This document shows, piece after piece, positions 46,775 through 57,179 of a stretch of 64,000 bases of DNA. A program made the position numbers and the translations under genes. Source of the stretch: Ustilaginoidea virens (taxonomy: Eukaryota > Ascomycota > Sordariomycetes > Hypocreales > Clavicipitaceae); contig NC_057320.1 in NCBI RefSeq assembly GCF_000687475.1, positions 4,684,501 through 4,748,500 of the forward strand, written 5' to 3'. Each line of letters begins with the position of its first letter. The first letter of the stretch is position 1. The notes beneath the pieces are model-generated. The model did no database searches. It worked only from the letters and a program-made list of their open reading frames with translations, and had not been told where the DNA came from.

Positions 46775-48262
46775 ATGAACATTGAGCAATTGCTGGATGT
46801 CCCGAAGGAAGAACTGGATTTTATTTACCCCCAAGACCTGTCGGAGGATCAGTTCGATTCACGATTTCGGACTCTCCGAGTCCCACGTCAAGGGCTGAGA
46901 CGATGGGACAGCTTTGGAGAAGACCCTGTCTACCTTCAGCAGTTTATGAACCGCCGGACAGAAGCATGGAAACCCATCATAGTTCCATGGATTCGCTATC
47001 TCGGCAGTGAGACATGCATGCTTGATTTTCTCAAAGCAACTTTGATTCTTCGCGTCAATATCGCCCTGAATATCATCTCTCCGGGTTTAGCAATTATAGC
47101 ATCACCCCGGTCTTTCCCTAGTTATGGCACAGACGACAACAGACTAGAAGGTGAACCGGAAAAATCTATCCTGCCAGATTTTCTGGCAGTCGATGGAGAT
47201 CCAGAAACTAAACCCACACTTGAGTTGTTTCGAGACCAAGTCGTGGCCCCTGGAGAGGCCAAAGTTAAGCATCCGGAATCATGGAAGAACAAAGAAAAGA
47301 CCCTACCTGGGACCGAATATTGTTATGGGCCGTGGCTGCAACAGGCTGTTCAGTATTGTGTTGACTTGAATGTGCCTTTGGGCTGGGTTTTAACAAACAA
47401 GGAAGTGGTATTCTTCCACATTTTGCGATGTGACGATCATGATACTCAGGAGATCAAAAGAAATACACGCTCCTCGCATCCGTCGAGCTCTCAGCTCGAG
47501 TCTCTCCCATCAGAAGCAACCCAGGAGCCCGACTATTCATCACCTGACGTCCGCTTTAAGCATGATTGGTACCGCTTCGAAGATGGAGACGAAGAATTTC
47601 CGGATGTTCAGAACGGCACTCATCATAGCATCCCGAATTCACCTGATGCCACAACACCTATGCCTGGCCCCAATCCAATCTGCGACTCTCCTGAAACGTC
47701 CTTACCTAGTATCAGTATACGCCGGTCGCCCTGGCTGAAGAGGCCACGAGAAATAACCCCGGAGGAACCTCCCGAGTCTCAGGAAACGACTCTTGCACCA
47801 ATCACCCCGACCCCGAACCCGCATGTTGCAGGTAGCAGTTTCGCGGAGGACCCTCCTGGGTCTCAGGAAACGACTCTTGCACCAATCACCCCGAGCCCGA
47901 ACCCGCATGTTGCAGGTAGCAGTTTCGCGGAGGACCCTCCTGGGTCTCAGGAAACGACTCTTGCACCAATCACCCCGAGCCCGAACCCGCATGTTGCAGG
48001 TAGCAGTTTCGCGGAGGAATCTTTGGCATTTGCTGAAGTGGATTCCGACAGCGATTATGATGGGATGGGAGATCCTCGTTCTAAAGACCCAACCCACGTC
48101 TTGATTAAATCATACCTCCTCTCGGACAAGAATATAGCGAAGCGACTCGTGGAGCTGATCACGTTGGCGAAAAGAGCCAAAAACCTTCACGCCCTTAAGA
48201 TCAGCAGCAGCAAACTCTCCCATTCCGCTTTAGATGCAATGGAAGCCGCTCAAAAACCTTGA
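46775..48262 (+). CDS. PD-(D/E)xK nuclease-like protein with 28-residue tandem repeats
   Basis: The single exon encodes 495 residues. An N-terminal helical part (WKPIIVPWIRYLGSETC) leads to the nuclease-type signature: D135 in SILPDFLAV, then E161-x-K163 in APGEAKVKH, then a helix WLQQAVQYC with the Q-x-x-x-Y pattern common in this fold. Strand phrases LGWVLTNKEVVFFHIL complete it. Such domains are found in fungal restriction-like and selfish-element proteins. Here no kinase domain follows. Residues about 330-415 hold three near-identical 28-residue repeats (SQETTLAPITP and PHVAGSSFAED), then an acidic linker (EVDSDSDYDG) and a helical C terminus. Divergent from an unknown gene at 46129. Nuclease activity is an inference from the three motifs. 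Confidence 0.8.
   Translation: MNIEQLLDVPKEELDFIYPQDLSEDQFDSRFRTLRVPRQGLRRWDSFGEDPVYLQQFMNRRTEAWKPIIVPWIRYLGSETCMLDFLKATLILRVNIALNIISPGLAIIASPRSFPSYGTDDNRLEGEPEKSILPDFLAVDGDPETKPTLELFRDQVVAPGEAKVKHPESWKNKEKTLPGTEYCYGPWLQQAVQYCVDLNVPLGWVLTNKEVVFFHILRCDDHDTQEIKRNTRSSHPSSSQLESLPSEATQEPDYSSPDVRFKHDWYRFEDGDEEFPDVQNGTHHSIPNSPDATTPMPGPNPICDSPETSLPSISIRRSPWLKRPREITPEEPPESQETTLAPITPTPNPHVAGSSFAEDPPGSQETTLAPITPSPNPHVAGSSFAEDPPGSQETTLAPITPSPNPHVAGSSFAEESLAFAEVDSDSDYDGMGDPRSKDPTHVLIKSYLLSDKNIAKRLVELITLAKRAKNLHALKISSSKLSHSALDAMEAAQKP
47777..48018. repeat. 84-bp coding tandem repeat, three copies
   Basis: Units begin at 47777, 47861 and 47945. They are almost identical in DNA (one early difference ACC/AGC and a varied first join), so the expansion is recent or kept uniform by unequal crossing-over. 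The frame is preserved. Confidence 0.9.
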
Positions 48263-51200
48263 CTCATGCTTATTAGTGCCCGCCTTTATCTAAATATACA
48301 TGTCATACGCGAAGGCGAGAACATTGCTTATTAGTCTAGCTTAGCCACTCAGGCACTAGTCCCTATGCCAGCCGATTTCATGGATATCATGGGCGCAGGA
48401 AAGCGAAGGGAGCTAGGCGTCTCTACTCACAAAATCAAATACAAACACGTCAAATCATTTTATCTGATTACGAGACGGTCCATGATCTATGCACCATAAG
48501 GGGTAACCTTCTAATTAAAGGACTTTGCCAGGTTGAGAGTGCAGTAGTGACCGATGTCTGCGCGATGTTCGGTCGATTGATGAGGTGCCCGACGGCCTAT
48601 GCGCTAGTTTGGAGCAATGGAAGAATTAGGCCGGGTGAATGGATTGCCCCTAGCAGTAGAAACTGGAATAACTTGTGCAGCGGCCTTGTTTCCGTACATT
48701 GGAGCTTGCCGACCCCTCCTAAGAAGGCATTATATCACCAAGTCTGCTGGTTCACCTCCACCTGTAGCCCGTCGCAAATCGCAGGCAATCGAGGCTCTCA
48801 GTGCCGCTTTTGATAAGCCGGTCAATTAGCCAGCAGCCCATGTATTCAGGCTCTACATGGTTCGGAGACGTTGTTCAGGTCAACGTCCTCATCTAGCGAG
48901 GGCTTATTGTCTGCTGGTCACACATGCGTCACTCGCCTTGCTTGTTGTACCGAGACGTCGAACGATGCAGTGTTTTGCGGCATGCTTTCCGGGACGATAT
49001 TCCATGCTTGGCCAGATGATGTCGTCCCTCATCAGCAGCAACGGAGGAGACACCGCAAGCAAAGGAACATGCGACCCCGGTGATTCTCAGCATGGCAAAT
49101 GCTTGGCCCGGAAAGGTACATGTATCGAGATATCGTGTCTTGGTGATATGAAGGCTTCTCTTTTCAAACGTAAGCAGACGGATTGGAAAGTTCGGTTTTC
49201 CACCTTTTGAAAATGATGGCCTGCATTCTAGGGACTATGAGCCGGCCGTCCTTTGGAGACCCCCAGGGCACAAGCTAGCTAGCCTACGATAGCCTCCTCC
49301 GGCATTGTCTGGCATTGGAAGAAGCATCCACCATCCCGGGTGTTCGGTGACTTGTCTGTTTCGCTTCGCGCATATTCCGAGCCTTGGTAGGCAAGGGATT
49401 TCGATAAGAGCCCATTCGGTTCGAATCCTCGTTTGGCTGTTGCGTCGCTTGCTACGGAGCGCGGTCCTCGTTGGTATATTGTGGCAATGTTTCACGCCAG
49501 GGTAGCTTATGCCGCGGGGCTCCTACACGATGCTCGTTGTGCATGGCGTAAAGACGTCGAAAGGACAAATGTAAGGAAGACAAGCAGCCCCAGGACTAGA
49601 GGATGCTTCATCCGGCGCGGTCGGCGAGCGTTGCTGAGCATGCGATAGTAAAATCCAGTGGTGCGGTGCGGTGCGGTGCGGTGCGGTGCGGTGCGGCTCA
49701 GGACTCGAGACAACTTCATGTACAGAGTGGACATGCGAAAGACGTGGCTGAGCGCGTCACACTGCGAGGGCAACAGTTCGGGCCCCTCAGCTTACATGCA
49801 ATACAACCCAGCAGAGTCGTCATGCATCCTTGCCCGCAGATGGACACTAAGCCCTAGCGGTAAAGGTGGAGGAATGCAGACTTCAGGGCCGGTACCTGCC
49901 GTCGGCAGATCCGGGCCGAATCACCCCATCCTCCTCACCTGCATGATGCCATCCGCCATCCCCCGACACACGGTTGCCAGGAAAAGGGAACGCGTCTTGC
50001 ACTGGGGCGCTGTTCGCCCCTCGGCGGTCTGAAAACGGGCTACGGGCCAGACGCGATGGCAGACGGTTCCGTCCGACGACCAAGTCCGGCTGCCAAAAAC
50101 AAGCCGGCGATTTGCTCAGCGCGAAAAATCCGTATGCATTGCCGACTCTGAGAGCTTGGTCCGCGGGTTGGTCGGAACCAGGTCTCACAACTCGCGTGCC
50201 ACCCCTGCACAGAGCCAGGACGGGGATGCCGGATTGCCGGGTCCGAGGGAGCAAACTCGGCAAGCTGGAGGCAGGCAGCGCGGCAAACCCGCAAAGCTTG
50301 AACGAAGCTTTTCCGACAAGCGGATCTGGTGGGGCTTTTATGCGTTTTCTCGTGGTGTTTTCGGGGTGCTGCTGCGACAGCAAAAGCGGACGGACTGCGG
50401 CCCCCCTGATGGCGTGTCGTTGTGTGGCACCCCCTGACATCACTGCGGGCATGAAGCGACCGATGCGCCCGTCTCGAGCTTACTCGCCGTGTTGCGGGTA
50501 CTTTTGACGGTCTCATCACACCGGGGAGCGCCCACGGATAGGGTCAAGGAAGTGTGGCTCGATAAAGTGCGTAGCTAGAAAAGGCCCATCTTGGACGCCA
50601 CAAGGGGGGACGACTGCCGTACTCTGCGTCTTTGTTCGTTTCGCGACTGAATGAAGCCAGTCGGTAGCTTTGACGACAGCAGGTTATGAATAGAGTTCTA
50701 TAATTGAACCTCGCCGTCTGCTGGACGAGAAAAAAAAAAAAAAAAACCCTTGAATGGCTACTCCGTACTGGTTGTAGCTGCTGGGCCTTCTGTCTGCTGC
50801 GACATCATGATTGTGGCCCAGGGCGGACGTACAAGCTTGTCTTTGTGTGTCCGCGGGGGCTGGTCTGCGAGGGCTGGTGCCCGGATATCCGCACTGCGCA
50901 GTCTGGACTCTGCAGAGATGTTGTATTATTGTATGCATGGCTTGCCGATCAGTCGAAAAACGGGATGAAACATGCAGCAAGCTGGTTTTTGCCTCTGCAT
51001 GTCTTTTTGTCTTTTGGGTCTTTTTTTGCAGACAAAAGGCGGGCGGTGGGGCAGGGCGGGGCGGGGTGGCTGAATCGGGCCTGGTTCCATTTGATGGATG
51101 GATGCATGTGGCCTGTGCTGGATATGAAAGCTTGGGGCACTCTGCCGCCCTGGGCGGGGGAGGCTGTGGGCTGTGCTTCCACCAGACCAGCCCATTGACT

Positions 51201-52836
51201 GTGCTGCTTTGTGCTGCTTTGGGCGGTGGACGACGCGCACCACACCTTGCATACATACCACATGCACCGCCCAGGAGCTCAAAGTGCTCCAGACCACGCT
51301 CCGGCAGAGCCGCGCCTCGAAAAAAAAAACAAAAAACGCAGGACCATCCAGCGTCGACTCGCCGTTTCATCGTTCAACCACCCAGGGATTGGGAGTCGAG
51401 AGAAGCCCGCCTTGCCCCTGTGTGGCGTTCGGAAGCCACGGAAGGCCCTTTCCCCCCCCAGGGCCAAGCAAGTTCTCCACCAACCCCAACCTCATCTATC
51501 CACACCAGCGGGGAGCGAAGGATGGATCTGGCCCCCAGGCCAACGACGCGCAAAGAGGAGCGGGCCGCGTCGTCCCAACATCATCCATCATCCATCATCC
51601 ATCATCCAGTCACGTACGACCGAATGACTAATGCTGACTGTGTCCAGGTTTCGAAAAGATGCGAGCGCCTCGGCCACAAGATGTACGGGCATTTCCTCCC
51701 CCATCTTCGTCATAAATCCGTCCCATCGCCCATCGCCCATCCCCCCCCGGCCGCCGATCCAGGGTACCAGGGTGTCAATAAGCTTGATACCAGACATACC
51801 CAGTCCTTTTGCCCTGGCCGGCAGTGGGCGGCAGTGGGCAGTGGGCAGTGGGCTCAATGCTCATGTTGAAACATAGCCGACGGCCCCAAACCAACGGCTC
51901 TAATTTCAATCGAGTCATCCCCCCCCCCCCCCCCCCTTCGCCCCGTGGCCCACGCAGCTACAGTAGTGCACCGACAGGGGGCCCCAGGCGCAGGTGCCAG
52001 CACCACTCAGCTTTGTTTCTCTTTCGGGCGGCAAAGCAGCAAGCCGTTGGCGTGCCGCGTGCGCTCTGCGGATGCCGCATGCGGCCAGCTTTTCCAAGGC
52101 GACATGGACGAAACGCGGCCAGCTCTGGCTGCCGTGATACCGTGATACCCCCCCTCCCCGCCGCCCCGCCGCCCCGCCACTCCTTTCATCCCAGCTCGGC
52201 ACACACACAGACACCACACACATACGGAGTACACATACACAATACACACAAGGTTTGCTGGCGGGAGTTCGAGTGGGGGACTCGAGACACGGCGCGCAAA
52301 CATCGGAGCAGAAGAGACGTCGCCCATTCGTGTTCGGGGGTGACAGGGGAAATGCGGCGCCCCCGAACTCTGCTGGGCCTGTTGCTGGGCCTGTTGCTGG
52401 GCCTTGTTCATCTGAAAAGTCTGCTGGCTCCCCCCCCCCCCCCCCCCCCGGGGAAGGATGGGTAGGGCGCGCAAGTGCGACGAGGCCAAAGCAAGTTTTC
52501 GCAAACCCCGGGTCGAGCGGTTATGCCAATCAGACGACGGCTTATGCGTGCATTTGTCACTTGATTCGGCCCGTGTGGGATTCGCTATAAACCGCTTGCC
52601 CGGCCGCTTGCAGAGCGTCCGACTTGCTCTCCTCCTCTGCACTCTAAGCACGTCTCGACGAATTCCACCCCGGACATCTCGCACGCCTCCATTGGACATT
52701 TTGGTCGCCCGTCCGGCTCGTCTCTAATATTCAAATCCACCTGCTTAATTCTTGCCATCATACTTGCTCGCTGTCTGATAACACTAATACCCCCGGCCCC
52801 CCCCCCCCTTCACCTCCCTTCCGGTCCGCCCGCGAT
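48263..52836. other. 4.6-kb region without a convincing gene
   Basis: Only short frames, none supported. Features seen are (GTGCG)7 at 49661-49695, an A18 run near 50731, a CATC tetranucleotide run at 51579-51607, C18 near 51919, C21 near 52431, and two copies of TACGGAGTA (50759-50767 and 52223-52231). The right end is the SOD promoter with a C11 tract about 30 bp before the ATG. Confidence 0.5.
49661..49695. repeat. (GTGCG)7 pentanucleotide run
   Basis: Seven exact tandem units with no spacers, in gene-free DNA. Confidence 0.9.
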
Positions 52837-53535
52837 ATGCGTTTCTCAACCGTTCTCCTAGCAGGGCTGACGACCCTCGCCGCCGCGCAGACCCAAGACG
52901 CCCCCGTGACGCAGGACAACCCGCACGTCACCTACCAGGCTGTTCTGCCCCCCGAGCCCTTCTACGACGGCAAGCTGGATGGCAACATCCGCGGATACGT
53001 CCGCGCAACAGCCGGCCCCGGGGGCCAAGGCGTCAAGTTCCACGTCAAGTTTGAGAACCTGCCCAAGCAGGGCGGTCCGTTCCGTACGTGATATCCGCCC
53101 GTTCCCTTGCTTCTTTTTTCTCCCCCTTCTTGCCCCCCCCCCCCCCCCCCCCGACCCCAGCCGCCCCGTTCCCGTTCCCGCTTCCCGCTTCCCCAAAAGG
53201 GCTCACACCCCAGGCCAGTCTACCACGTCCACGTCAAGCGGGTGCCCGCGGACGGGAACTGCACCGAAACCCTTGCCCACCTCGACCCCTATAAGCGCGG
53301 CGAGGACCCCCCCTGCGACGCATCCGAGCCGCAGACGTGCCAGATCGGCGATCTGAGCGGCAAGCACGGCAAGATCACGCAAGACCCCTTCCGCCAAGAG
53401 TACGTCGATCTGTACGCCTCGCTGAAGGAGGGAACCCCGGGCTTCATCGGCGACAGGTCGATTGTGGTGCATTTCAAGGACAAGAAGCGCATCACGTGCG
53501 CCAATCTCGAAGAGGTGCGCGGGTGTCATGCGTAG
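52837..53535 (+). CDS. secreted copper-type superoxide dismutase
   Basis: This extracellular enzyme would turn superoxide into hydrogen peroxide and oxygen. Exons 52837-53083 and 53219-53535 give 187 residues; the intron carries a C18 run. A signal peptide covers residues 1-18 (MRFSTVLLAGLTTLAAAQ). Copper ligands are seen as YHVHV, SGKHGKI and SIVVHF. The Cys pair and the phrase GNCTETLAHLDPY match the fungal surface SODs. The loop that normally holds the zinc site and guides substrate is short, as in the Cu-only SODs of Candida and other fungi. No GPI signal is present if the stop at 53535 is used. A GAG/GTGCGC junction near 53513 could be a donor leading to a longer C terminus, but no convincing downstream exon was found. 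Confidence 0.88.
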
Positions 53536-54755
53536 TGTGGTGGAGCTACGTAGCAGGCAGCTGGGGGTTGAAGCGAAGGAAGAGGGGAAAGGAGAGGAGA
53601 GGAAAGGAAAGGATAGGAACTGAAAGCTGGGTTAAATTTCTTTTTTTTTTCTTGTATTTATTTCTTTTTTTGACCAGGACGAGGCCCTTGGTACCAAAAA
53701 AATGGAATCACGGCATGCGCGGCGTGCTACTGGGGGTGTCTATGACGGGACCGACTGCTGTGACGCCAGGAAATCTGATGCAACCGCGGACGAAAGCGCA
53801 CATCCGGGCGGCCGCCTTGCTCGTTGATGCAATCCGCACACTCGTCCTCGGCAGACTTGGCCCGAGGTTGCATGCCAAGGAAAACGAACACGCTTTGCAC
53901 ACAGGTCTTGGCCCCGTTCAACGGACACGCGCAAGCTCGGCCGATCGAAGCCTCAGCCGCAAAGCCCCCCCTTCCATGCCACCCCATGCCACCCCCAGGC
54001 GACGAGGCTTTTGGCCACATTGGCATTTGATGTTTTATGTTTTATGCAAGCCAGGCTTGCTGATCTGCGTTCCCGCAAATGGGGTGACGGGGTGCCGAGG
54101 CCCGCTCATCGTCGCCCGCTGGCAACCGCGAGGCCGGAAGCGCATACGGCTGCCGCATCCGTGCGCGGCCTTGCGCTGCAAGCTACAGCTGAGTGCAAGA
54201 CCGAAATGCCTGGCGCCTCCCCAGGACAAGCGGCCACGGTGGAGATTCCAGAATCTGTGACAAAAGTGACAAAGGGGGGAGGGGATCGATGGGCGGCCGT
54301 CGGGGAGCAAGTCACGGACAGGGCGGGTTCGGCATGCGCTCCTGGGAAGAATGCACCGCGCAAACAGCGACGATGATGACCGCGGAGACTAGACGAGCAT
54401 GCAGCCCACTGCTGGAAAAAAAAAAAAACTACCGTAAGTGCATCTGGCCACCGTTGCTCGGATGCCTGCGTTTCAGGTCGAATCAATTCGTGTTGCTTTT
54501 ACACTCCCGTTCTTGAGCCCGGGATGCCGCCATCCAGCGCTCCGAACGACAAACCAAGCCGGAAAGGAGAAGAAAAGAAAAGAAGAAAGCAAAGCAAAGG
54601 GAAGCAAAACAAAAAAGTGAAAAGAAGAAAAAAAAAAAAAAAGAGGAATCAAGGAAATTAAAAAAAAAAAAAAAATCTGTTTCCCACTGCTACATGCTCA
54701 TGGCACACATGGCACTTCATGTATCTTGTCTCAAATCAGGGCAAGCGGTCTGCGC
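53536..54755. other. intergenic between convergent SOD and RNA-binding genes
   Basis: No gene is supported. T-rich DNA lies at 53640-53672 and A-rich blocks at 54416-54428, 54625-54640 and 54660-54675. Confidence 0.55.
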
Positions 54756-55910
54756 TTAGTCGTTTCTGCGACGCCAGTTGTCAGAGGCCATGCTCCGGCT
54801 TCCTGCTGGCGAGCCCTCGCCCGGCGGGACCTCGTGTTCGCGGGGGTTGCGGCGCACGCGGCCGCCGCCAGACCTGTCGTTGTGCTGGAAAGACCGCTCC
54901 CGGGCCTTGTTCGGCGGAGGCCTCGCCAGAGATACCTTGATGGCGCCGTCGTCGACGACCTTTCCGTTGAGGGCGTCGATGGCCGCTTGCGCCTCTTCGC
55001 TGGTCGCAAAGTCGACAAAGCAGTAGTGGTGGTTGCCAGGGAACGACTTTGTGCTTTCATGTGGAGTGATGCGCTTGCTGAAGGCGGTCCTGGCGGGGAA
55101 AAAAACGTTAGCCTGGCCTCTTCCGGTCTCTTCGTTTTCCCGTCTTTTTTTTTTTTCTCCCCTCGGCCCCTTGATTTGGATTTTTGGTCATGTCGAGAAC
55201 AGGGATCCATCCCCCCACTTACGGCTTGAAGTCGGCGAAAATCTCGGTGAGCTCTTCGACGTTGCGGTCCGGGTCGTCCTGCTGGGCTAGACCGCCGACG
55301 TAGACGCGGCGGATGTTGCCCTCCTCGACGGCGTCGTCGTAGCGCTCCGGCGCCACTCTCTGGTGAGGGTGAGGGTGAGCGCCGGCGCCGCTGCCGTTGC
55401 CCCAGCGCTGGGAGCCGGAGCGGCCTTCGTGGCTGTTCCAGCGGTTGCTGCTGCTGTTGTTGTTGTTGTTGTTGTTGTTGTTGCTGTTGTGGTTGGAATT
55501 GTAGTTGTTGCTGTTGGCGCGAGGCTGCTTGGGCTTGCAGGGGCCGACCTTGAGGGTGCGTCCGGCGATGGTGGCATTCAGCGACTCCAGAGCGCGCTCG
55601 GCGCCGTCGCGGCTGGCAAAGTCGACGAAGCAGTACCCGGGGTTGCGCAGCGAGACGGCATCGACGGACATGTGGACAGTCTCAAAGTCGTCGAACCCGT
55701 GGTCTCGCAGCCCATCCTCGACCTCTTCCGCCTTGACGGTGTAGAGCAGGTTGCCTGGATTGTTTTTCACAGAGGCCGTCAGCATCCAGGAAGATGGCAG
55801 ACGAAGGGGGGGGGAGGTGCGGGAGGCGCCAGGCAACGGGCCAGCTTACCCAGGTAGATGCGTCTGCCTTCGGCCAAGGCATTTGACGAGCCGTTGGTGT
55901 CGTTGTCCAT
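54756..55910 (-). CDS. RNA-binding protein with two RRM domains
   Basis: Exons 55910-55850, 55754-55223 and 55089-54756 give 308 residues. The first RRM starts at RRIYLGNLLYTV and has RNP1-like GYCFVDFASRDGAERAL. The second starts at RRVYVGGLAQQ and has HYCFVDFATSEEAQAAI after the second splice. Between them is a low-complexity linker with a run of nine Asn coded by AAC repeats. The C-terminal tail is rich in Arg, Gly and Ser with REHEVPPGEG, typical of hnRNP-like proteins. It likely binds single-stranded RNA in the nucleus or cytoplasm; the target is unknown. The acceptor of intron 55222-55090 is close to its branch site (GCTAAC). The first intron is only 20 codons into the gene. Confidence 0.92.
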
Positions 55911-55971
55911 GGCTGCTGTTATCTCCTCGCAGTGGGAAATAAAGCGACATAGGTGAGAGAGAGGGAGAGTC

Positions 55972-56004
<33 letters not shown>

Positions 56005-57179
56005 CCCTTGTCGTCCCGTCCGCACTCTGTCTCCCCCCCAAATGAGGTGGGCGGTGGGTCCTTGCTCAGCCACAGGTTGGGAATTTCAGGCACAAAAGGT
56101 TACGGAGTACTTTGGATCTGGCAGAGAGCCGGCCTGCCGCACGCGCAAAAATACGTGGTGCAGTGCATTATGAGCAAGAGCAAAACACAGTGATTTACTT
56201 GTTTAATTAATTGATTAGTTGATTAATTATTTTTCATTTTCATCTTCATCTTCATCTCTCTTTTGGACCGTGGGGCGGCGGGACGACGCGGGCCCCTCCT
56301 GTATTGTGGATGTACGGAGTACCTGTGGATGCTTTGAACATGTGTTCTTTGCCGCAAGCCGTCAGGTACCCTTGAACTCATCAATGTACTCAAAGGTATG
56401 TATGTACCTATTGACTGTATCTCGGCGCGCTGGAACATGGCATTCTAGGAACCTCTAACCGTAACCCCTCTTTGCGCCGCCAACCTACAGAGTGACAGCT
56501 CAGCAACAAGCAGCTCCCTGCGCAGCTTATGATGATGTCCTCTTTCCAAAGGCAAACCAAGTTGGAATGGGATGAGAATCCGGATGAGAGACGTCGACAA
56601 CATCAGGCGCGTCGCGTCGTGGCTGGCTGAGACATGGTGATTCTGCACAGTGTCTGGTTGCTTCCATGTTGTGCCACGGGGCACTGCTGGGTCCTGGACT
56701 TCAGTTCTTCCAGGTTTCTGGTCCATCCAGGTGCGAGGCGAGGCGCAGCCTACCAGCCACCAGGCCAGCTTGACACGGAAACGTCGGTAGACGCGCCCAT
56801 GTTGCGATATCTTGTGGGCACGGCTGAAGTTGTCGCAAGAGTAGGCCTGGCGGCTTCCAGTGGCCTGGTGAGCCTGGGGTCCAAATAACCAGACGCTACA
56901 GTACAGCTCCCAGGCTCGAGGCTGGCCGTAACCGCCCCCCGAGGCTTCAGCGCGCAACGGCAGCCCACATCCTGCGGAGCCCCACTGACGGCTCTCCTGG
57001 GAGCCGCCCTGGCAGCCGCCCTGGCAGCAGTCTCCCTGCAGTCACCCCCCCCCCCCCCCCCCCCCAATTTGCCCGATTGACGTCTCCACCCTTTCGCCAA
57101 AAAACATCCCATGCCCATGTCTCCAGCTTGTTCTGCAAATCCCCTTCGTCAATCCGACCGACCGCACTGTCGTCCCAGC
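55911..57179. promoter_or_regulatory. divergent promoter region, RNA-binding gene / RTT109
   Basis: About 1.27 kb hold the two promoters. T26 lies at about 55977-56003 near the RNA-binding gene, and C22 near 57044-57065, 115 bp before the RTT109 ATG. Two copies of TACGGAGTA (56101-56109 and 56313-56321) and short TTAATTAATTGATTA blocks near 56200 are also present. Confidence 0.5.

Noticed and set aside
44753..48262. Interpretation of the pair as a Spok-type spore killer
   Set aside because: Spok proteins carry a kinase domain next to the nuclease in one chain. Neither gene here shows kinase motifs, so only the shared nuclease fold is claimed.
48540..48830. Short frame ending in LPLAVETGITCAAALFPYIG, resembling the last helix of fungal rhodopsin-like membrane proteins
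   Set aside because: Only one helix can be read, no upstream helices were found, and the match is too weak to call a pseudogene.
49415..49440. GGTTCGAATCC, resembling a tRNA B box
   Set aside because: No matching A box, acceptor stem or anticodon arm could be folded around it.
53675..53828. A further SOD exon after the T-rich stretch (acceptor GACCAG)
   Set aside because: The joined frame gives a sequence unlike any SOD C terminus or GPI signal; the stop at 53535 is simpler.
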